From the NCBI GenBank assembly GCA_937919015.1, contig CALFPN010000079.1, positions 1 to 20,975 of the forward strand: a stretch of 20,975 nt of DNA. Reading direction: 5' to 3'. The translations under genes were made by a program, and so were the position numbers. Positions 14,058 to 20,975 of the stretch are shown here, in pieces (position 1 is the stretch's first letter; every line of letters begins with the position of its first letter). This DNA is from an uncultured Clostridia bacterium. GTDB lineage: Bacteria; Bacillota; Clostridia; Lachnospirales; Anaerotignaceae. Below the pieces are notes generated by a model, which did not search any database, was not told where the DNA came from, and saw only the letters and a list, made by a program, of their open reading frames with translations.

Positions 14058-14783
14058 TCAATCGAGTTCATATAATAAGATAGCAGTCGTTGTCATGCCT
14101 GCTGTTTCCGTTCTCAAAATTCTCTTGCCCAGTGTGATAGGGGTGATGCCGTTTTCCTGGGCCAGTGCAATTTCCTCATCGGCAAAGCCGCCTTCGGGGC
14201 CGATGAAAACACCCACGCTTTCGCCTTTGAAATTCTCTACAAACTGTCGGATGCCTGTTTCCTCTTCCCTTTCATAGGGGATGATGGCACCATCCAATTC
14301 TTTTGCTTCCGCCACAGCTTCCTTGAATTTCAGCACCTGCTGACCGATTTCAGGAATTTTCCCTCTGCCGCTCTGTTTTGCCGCGGCTTCCGCAATTTTC
14401 TGCCAGCGTTCCAGTTTTTTCGCTTCTTTCTTATCCAGTTTTACAATGGCCCGTTCCGTGGAAACCGCCACAATGCGGTCTACCCCCAGTTCCACGCATT
14501 TCTGGATAATGAGTTCCATTTTATCCCCCTTGGGCAAACCCTGATACAGGGTGATTTTTGTTTTGGGCTCTGTTTCGCAGACCTCTTTAGAGAGGATATC
14601 CAGCAAAACGCCCCTTTCCAGAGAAGCAATCCGGCACTGATAATCCATGCCTTCGCCGTCACAAAGGGTGATTTCTTCCCCTTCTCTTGCCCGCAGCACG
14701 GTTTTGATATGTTTTTCATCTTCCCCGAACAACTGAATCTGTCCGCGGCTGATGTCATTTTTGTGAAAGAAAAATTTCGGCAT
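14058..14783 (-). CDS. rsmE: 16S rRNA m3U1498 methyltransferase RsmE
   Basis: A 241-residue SPOUT methyltransferase that methylates N3 of U1498 in 16S rRNA. It shows MPKFFFH at the start (an RNA-binding PUA-like domain), EAAAKQSGR near residue 132, GPEGGF near 195 and the knot motif LGKRILRTETA near 218. I use the ATG at 14783: GGGGTG precedes it at good spacing and the usual family start is MPxFF. A GTG at 14792 in the same frame overlaps the prmA stop and is less likely. It is 5 nt downstream of prmA, a common pairing, and 14 nt before the desulfurase. Confidence 0.95.
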   Translation of the reverse strand: MPKFFFHKNDISRGQIQLFGEDEKHIKTVLRAREGEEITLCDGEGMDYQCRIASLERGVLLDILSKEVCETEPKTKITLYQGLPKGDKMELIIQKCVELGVDRIVAVSTERAIVKLDKKEAKKLERWQKIAEAAAKQSGRGKIPEIGQQVLKFKEAVAEAKELDGAIIPYEREEETGIRQFVENFKGESVGVFIGPEGGFADEEIALAQENGITPITLGKRILRTETAGMTTTAILLYELD

Positions 14784-14788
14784 GATTC

Positions 14789-15766
14789 TCACCCCTGAAA
14801 GCGGGAAGCAATCGCCACCCAGCCGTTCTTTTCACGAATAGCTTCCACCTTAAAGTTACCTGCTTCCAACGCTGCCAGAACGTCTTCCTTCCGTTCTGTA
14901 ATAATCCCGCTGGACAGGAAGATACCGCCGTCTTTGATATAATCGGGCACCTGTTTTGTCAGAGCAATGATGATATCCGCAACGATATTTGCTTCTACCA
15001 TATCGTATTTCTTCCCGCTGTATTTCTGATGCAGTGCTTCATCTTCCAGAATATTGCCTGCGCAAACATGATATTTTTCTCTGGGGATCTCATTCCTATC
15101 GCTGTTTTCGTAAGCGATGTTAATGGCATTGGGGTCAATATCCACAGCATCGGCTTCTTTTGCTTCCAGCAGCAGAGATGCAATGGAGAGGATGCCGCTG
15201 CCGCAGCCGATATCCAGAACCATATCGTCTTTTTTCACATAGGTTTCGATCAGTTCCATGCAAAGCTGTGTCGTTTCGTGGGTACCTGTACCGAAAATAT
15301 GACCGGGGTCGATTTTCAGCACCACTTTATCTGTTTGTTCTGTCAGTTCTTCCCAGGAGGGTTTGATCATGATTTTTTCGCCAACGGGAAAAGGTTTGAA
15401 ATATTTTTTCCAGTTATTTGCCCAGTCTTCTTCCTGCACATTTTTCATAGTCAGTTCCAGAGTGCCCAGTTCCAGTTCCTTTTCGGATTCTTTCACCGCT
15501 GCCAGCGCAGATTTGATCTGTGCCAGCTGTTCTCTGCCGTAAAGATTATCCCTCACAAAGAAGGTGATGCCTGTCACCAGCTGTTCTTTTTCCTCCACCA
15601 GTTCATCGGCAACATAGTCCCAATCTCTATGGGGATTTTCCAGAAATTCTTCAAAATCATTTTCATCATGGATCATCAGACCTGTCAGACCGCATTCATA
15701 CAGCACGCCTTCCACAGGTTCCAGACCCATCTGGCTGGTTGACACAAATACTTCGATCCATTCCAT
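14789..15766 (-). CDS. prmA: Ribosomal protein L11 methyltransferase PrmA
   Basis: A 325-residue enzyme that trimethylates ribosomal protein L11 with S-adenosylmethionine. An N-terminal substrate-recognition domain (about 1-110) is followed by a Rossmann methyltransferase domain with FGTGTHETT (158-166), DIGCGSGILSIA (from 185) and the EANIVADI segment. All family motifs are intact and length is normal. GGAG lies 9 nt before ATG. It is the first gene of the operon prmA-rsmE-desulfurase-thiI-lipoprotein-DUF896. A long imperfect hairpin lies 45-80 bp upstream. Confidence 0.95.
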   Translation of the reverse strand: MEWIEVFVSTSQMGLEPVEGVLYECGLTGLMIHDENDFEEFLENPHRDWDYVADELVEEKEQLVTGITFFVRDNLYGREQLAQIKSALAAVKESEKELELGTLELTMKNVQEEDWANNWKKYFKPFPVGEKIMIKPSWEELTEQTDKVVLKIDPGHIFGTGTHETTQLCMELIETYVKKDDMVLDIGCGSGILSIASLLLEAKEADAVDIDPNAINIAYENSDRNEIPREKYHVCAGNILEDEALHQKYSGKKYDMVEANIVADIIIALTKQVPDYIKDGGIFLSSGIITERKEDVLAALEAGNFKVEAIREKNGWVAIASRFQG

Positions 15767-15810
15767 TTGGATCCTCTCCTTTCAAAATATCTTCTTTCCT
15801 GCCAAGTGTC

Positions 15811-15846
15811 TGAGTAAATCCACAAAAAAATTTGTGCATTTGCTCA
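15811..15846. repeat. Long imperfect hairpin upstream of prmA
   Basis: TGAGTAAATCCACAAA and TTTGTGCATTTGCTCA around AAAA. In plus-strand RNA this gives 16 pairs with one G-U and one mismatch; on the minus strand, two mismatches. It lies in the prmA leader or promoter. A weak promoter candidate (CTGACA, 17 nt, ACAAAT) overlaps it on the minus strand. Confidence 0.5.
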
Positions 15847-15873
15847 GCCGTTTGTCAGGACTTTATAAACGGG

Positions 15874-15903
15874 AAAAAAGCCGTCCGATTTTTGAACGGC
15901 TTT
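15874..15903 (-). terminator. Intrinsic terminator after the nucleotidyltransferase gene
   Basis: Minus-strand RNA: AAAGCCGT ... ACGGC followed by TTTTTT. It closes the secA-prfB-pseudouridine synthase-nucleotidyltransferase run and separates it from prmA. Confidence 0.8.
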
Positions 15904-15906
15904 CCA

Positions 15907-16641
15907 TTAGTCCTGAAACATCTCGCATACTTCACGGTAGCTGTCAGGCGTTCCGATGTCGTAACATTCCCCTTCAAAGGTATAGGCATACACTTCTTTT
16001 CTCAGGTACAGCCATGCAGGGAAATTGCCGGGGGCATCGGGTTTGTTGCCTGCCGCCAGATATTCCGCAAACAGAGGCACGGTTTCCTTTTTGTAAAGAT
16101 ATGCGGCAAATACTGCGGTATTGGACTTGGGCTTTGCGGGCTTTTCCTCGATATCCAGCACCATGCCCTTTTCATCCAGCAGGGCAATGCCAAACTGGCT
16201 CAGCTGGCTTTCCTCTTCCCAGACTTTTACGCAAACGCAGTCACGATCTTTCTCGCGGAAATATCGTACATAATCTGCCAAGGAATATGTAAAGAAATTG
16301 TCCCCCGCAATGACCATCAGATCATCGTTGATCTTCGCTTTTTCAATCACAAAAGCAATGTCACCGATGGCACCGCGTTTGTTAGAATCATCTGTGGTAC
16401 CGTCGTTCAATACTCTGATCGGAACACGGCTTTTTGCCGTTTTTGCCCATTCTTCAAAATGGCTCGCAAATTTATCGTTGGAAACAACATAAATTTCGTC
16501 CAGTTCTTCCACAGTATCCATTTTTTCTACAATATGATCAATAATCGGTTTTTTACCGATGGGGAGCAATGCCTTGGGCATATGCAATGTCAGGGGGTAT
16601 AACCTTGTGGCATACCCTGCCGCCAGAATAATGGCTTTCAT
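15907..16641 (-). CDS. Sugar-phosphate nucleotidyltransferase
   Basis: A 244-residue enzyme of the NTP_transferase family, which joins a sugar 1-phosphate to an NTP to make a nucleotide sugar. The nucleotide-binding start is LAAGYATRLYPLTLHMPKAL, with the GxxTRLxPLT..PK pattern; the metal-binding Asp is in AGDNFF near residue 115; IEEKPAKPKS is the sugar-binding segment. It resembles glucose-1-phosphate thymidylyl- or uridylyltransferases, but the substrate cannot be assigned. GGAGGAG precedes the ATG. It is 25 nt after the pseudouridine synthase gene and ends at a terminator. No other polysaccharide gene is nearby. Confidence 0.9.
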   Translation of the reverse strand: MKAIILAAGYATRLYPLTLHMPKALLPIGKKPIIDHIVEKMDTVEELDEIYVVSNDKFASHFEEWAKTAKSRVPIRVLNDGTTDDSNKRGAIGDIAFVIEKAKINDDLMVIAGDNFFTYSLADYVRYFREKDRDCVCVKVWEEESQLSQFGIALLDEKGMVLDIEEKPAKPKSNTAVFAAYLYKKETVPLFAEYLAAGNKPDAPGNFPAWLYLRKEVYAYTFEGECYDIGTPDSYREVCEMFQD

Positions 16642-16666
16642 TGTCTCTCCTCCTTACTTTTGTTGC

Positions 16667-17641
16667 TTATTCCCCTTTGCCAAAAAGGCCGTCGCAGATA
16701 TCCTGCAGCGTTTTCGGCAGAGGTGCTGTCATTTCCCTTCCATACAGATAGCCCAAAGGGCCGTTTTTTTCCTTCCATTCTACGCGCAGAGCGTGAAGAA
16801 ACTGATTGGAAAGGCCATATTCTTTTCGGAATTTTTCATTGGAATGTTCCGCACCATATTTTCTGTCGCCAACCACGGGATGTCCCATGGACTGCATGTG
16901 GGCACGGATCTGATGGGTTTTCCCTGTGATCAGATGAATCTCCAGCAGGGTATAGCCCTTGGCATGGGCAATGGGACGATACTTTGTCATGGTCTTTGCA
17001 CCCATCCCCTCCCGCTTGGAAAGGCGTACCTGATTTTTGTCCTGATCCTTTGTCAGATAGGCGGTGATCTCGCCGGCTTCGCGAACTTCTCCCGCCACCA
17101 GCGTCAGATAATATTTATCCAGCTTATGGGTACGGATCGTTTCATTCACCGCCTGCACGCCTCTGAGGGTTTTCCCCGCAATGACCAGACCGCTGGTGTT
17201 TCTGTCCAGTCGGTTGCAGAGGGCAGGGGTAAAGCTGCTTGCCGCATCGGGAACATACTGCCCCTTCTGATAAAGGTAATACAGGATCTGGTCGATCAGT
17301 GTATCCTTATCCGTTGCTTTTTCAGGATGGGTCAGCAGCCCCGCCGGCTTGGATACCACAAGGATATCCTCATCCTCATAGACGATACCGAAATGACGCT
17401 TCGCCTGAGCTACTGTTTTTTCCTCCATAAAGGACTGGATCGTCTCCTCTGCCAAGTAAAGCTGAAGGGTATCGCCTGTTTTCAGCAGTTCGTTTCCCTC
17501 CGCTCTGCCGCCGTTTAATTTAATGCGTTTTTTACGCAGCATCTTATACAGGAAGCCTTTGGTCGCCTTGTTCATATATTTCAGCAGGAACTTGTCCAGC
17601 CTTTGATTTTCCTCATTTTTTGTGATTCTGATTTCTTTCAA
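16667..17641 (-). CDS. RluA-family 23S rRNA/tRNA pseudouridine synthase
   Basis: A 324-residue enzyme that isomerises uridine to pseudouridine in RNA. An N-terminal S4-like RNA-binding domain (about 10-65, with RLDKFLLKYM) is followed by the catalytic domain with NRLDRNTSGLVI, catalytic Asp146. HQIRAHMQSMGHPVVGDRKYG is the usual C-terminal family motif. The start codon is TTG with GGAGG 8 nt upstream and no nearby ATG alternative. It is 22 nt after prfB. The RluC and RluD types cannot be separated by eye, so the target base is left open. Confidence 0.93.
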   Translation of the reverse strand: MKEIRITKNEENQRLDKFLLKYMNKATKGFLYKMLRKKRIKLNGGRAEGNELLKTGDTLQLYLAEETIQSFMEEKTVAQAKRHFGIVYEDEDILVVSKPAGLLTHPEKATDKDTLIDQILYYLYQKGQYVPDAASSFTPALCNRLDRNTSGLVIAGKTLRGVQAVNETIRTHKLDKYYLTLVAGEVREAGEITAYLTKDQDKNQVRLSKREGMGAKTMTKYRPIAHAKGYTLLEIHLITGKTHQIRAHMQSMGHPVVGDRKYGAEHSNEKFRKEYGLSNQFLHALRVEWKEKNGPLGYLYGREMTAPLPKTLQDICDGLFGKGE

Positions 17642-17663
17642 GGTTTATTCCTCCAGAATCCAT

Positions 17664-18767
17664 TTAGCTATGAATCCAAGCCAGATATGCGCTGATGAAA
17701 TCGTCGATATCGCCGTCCATAACCGCATCTACCTTACCTGTTTCCTGACCGGTGCGATGGTCTTTTACCATGGTATAAGGCATGAATACATAGGAACGGA
17801 TCTGGCTGCCCCAGCCGATTTCCTTGGTTTCGCCGCGGATTTCAGCCAGTTTCTGCATCTGTTCTTCCAGCTTCAGTGCCAGCAGTTTGGAGCGCAGCAT
17901 TTTGAACGCTTTGTCCTTATTGGCAAACTGGCTTCTTTCTTCCTGACAAGAAACCACTACGCCTGTGGGGAAGTGGGTGATACGGATGGCAGAGGATGTC
18001 TTGTTGACATGCTGACCGCCGGCACCACTGGCTCTGTAAGTGTCGATACGGATATCATCGGGTTTGATTTCGATTTCTGTATCATCTTCGATTTCGGGCA
18101 TAACATCGCAGGAAGAGAAGGATGTCTGTCTTCTGCCTGCACTGTCGAAAGGAGATACACGCACCAGGCGGTGGATGCCTTTTTCAGATTTCATATAACC
18201 GTATGCATTTTCACCATTGATCTGGAAAGTAACGGATTTCAGACCAGCTTCATCCCCGTCCAGCATATCCAGAAGCTCCACTTCGAAGCCTTCCTTCTGT
18301 GCCCATCTGGTGTACATACGATAGAGCATGTTTGTCCAGTCACAGGCTTCTGTGCCGCCTGTGCCGGCATGCAGGGTGATGATAGCATTGTTTCTGTCAT
18401 ATTCGCCGTCCAGCAGTGTTGCAATACGCAGCTGTTCGAATTCCGCCAGGAATGTATCATTCATCTCTTTTACTTCTTCATATACGCTTTCGTCCTGTTC
18501 TTCGATGCCCATTTCGATCAGCGTCAGGATATCTTCGTATGTGGTGACAAGGCCTTCAAATTTGCCGACCTTATTTTTCAGACCTTTCAGCTGCTGCAGT
18601 GTTTTCTGGCTCTTTTCCAGGTCATTCCAGAAATCAGGGTCTGCAGAAAGCTCTTCCAATTCAGCGATCTTCTCCTTGGCACCAGCAACATCAAGGGAAA
18701 CACCCATTTCCTCCAATCTTTCGTCGTAACCAGACAGGCCCAGACGGATCTGTTCTAATTCGAACAT
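17664..18767 (-). CDS. prfB: Peptide chain release factor 2 (no programmed frameshift)
   Basis: A 367-residue factor that releases peptides at UGA and UAA codons. The RF2 specificity tripeptide SPF is at 205-207 and the catalytic GGQ at 250-252, the same numbers as in E. coli. The whole protein is one uninterrupted frame. In most bacteria codon 26 is an in-frame UGA read by +1 frameshift (CUU UGA C); here codons 25-26 are CTT GAT (18690-18695), Leu-Asp, so the site is absent and autoregulation by RF2 level should be lost. GGAG lies about 10 nt before ATG. It is 73 bp after secA, the same order as in Bacillus. Confidence 0.96.
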   Translation of the reverse strand: MFELEQIRLGLSGYDERLEEMGVSLDVAGAKEKIAELEELSADPDFWNDLEKSQKTLQQLKGLKNKVGKFEGLVTTYEDILTLIEMGIEEQDESVYEEVKEMNDTFLAEFEQLRIATLLDGEYDRNNAIITLHAGTGGTEACDWTNMLYRMYTRWAQKEGFEVELLDMLDGDEAGLKSVTFQINGENAYGYMKSEKGIHRLVRVSPFDSAGRRQTSFSSCDVMPEIEDDTEIEIKPDDIRIDTYRASGAGGQHVNKTSSAIRITHFPTGVVVSCQEERSQFANKDKAFKMLRSKLLALKLEEQMQKLAEIRGETKEIGWGSQIRSYVFMPYTMVKDHRTGQETGKVDAVMDGDIDDFISAYLAWIHS

Positions 18768-18840
18768 GCAAAATCATCTCCTTTACATAAGAAAATTTTT
18801 ATATTGTCAACCGTACAATGAAACTTCGTTTTTGAAATGC

Positions 18841-20975
<2,135 letters not shown>

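Noticed and set aside
18690..18695. Possible programmed frameshift site in prfB
   Set aside because: The frame is continuous and the bases read CTTGAT, not CTTTGAC; nothing to shift.
18768..18840. Terminator between secA and prfB
   Set aside because: The A/T-rich gap has no stable stem followed by a T-run on the minus strand.

Overview
The window reads as chromosomal DNA of a Gram-positive anaerobe of the class Clostridia, probably Lachnospirales-like. The evidence is strong AGGAGG-type ribosome-binding sites, an SLH surface protein, a ThiI without rhodanese domain next to its own cysteine desulfurase, a DUF896 protein, and a SEC-C-tailed SecA followed by prfB. I cannot name a species from sequence alone.

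Left part (1-7440): a minus-strand amino-acid uptake operon (lipoprotein binding protein, permease, ATPase) ends in a DapF-like, cofactor-independent racemase cut by the window edge. Upstream lie a secreted SLH protein with six acidic ~75-residue repeats and a metallo-beta-lactamase-fold hydrolase. The hydrolase is divergent from a PLP-dependent D-amino-acid enzyme (D-serine dehydratase / D-threonine aldolase fold) on the plus strand. The racemase and the PLP enzyme give this end a D-amino-acid theme; that link is an inference.

Middle (7440-11180): a secreted protein with a copper-amine-oxidase-type stalk domain, behind an ECF-sigma-like promoter, faces away from the uracil permease uraA. Between uraA and the next operon is an AT-rich 1,187-bp segment (9970-11156). 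It has 20-bp imperfect terminal inverted repeats (18/20), a CTTT direct repeat at both ends, and hairpins 36-38 bp inside each end. It carries an XRE regulator with a membrane anchor, two operator-like dyads and an orphan ORF remnant, but no visible transposase. It appears to have inserted into the loop of a transcription terminator.

Right part (11177-20975): two minus-strand housekeeping operons. The first is prmA, rsmE, cysteine desulfurase, thiI, a 38-residue lipoprotein, then DUF896, so ribosome modification is linked to tRNA thiolation. A hairpin-rich repeat block sits between the desulfurase and thiI. The second is secA (5' end missing), prfB, an RluA-family pseudouridine synthase and a sugar-phosphate nucleotidyltransferase, closed by a terminator. 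prfB is read in one frame: the usual +1 frameshift site is absent.
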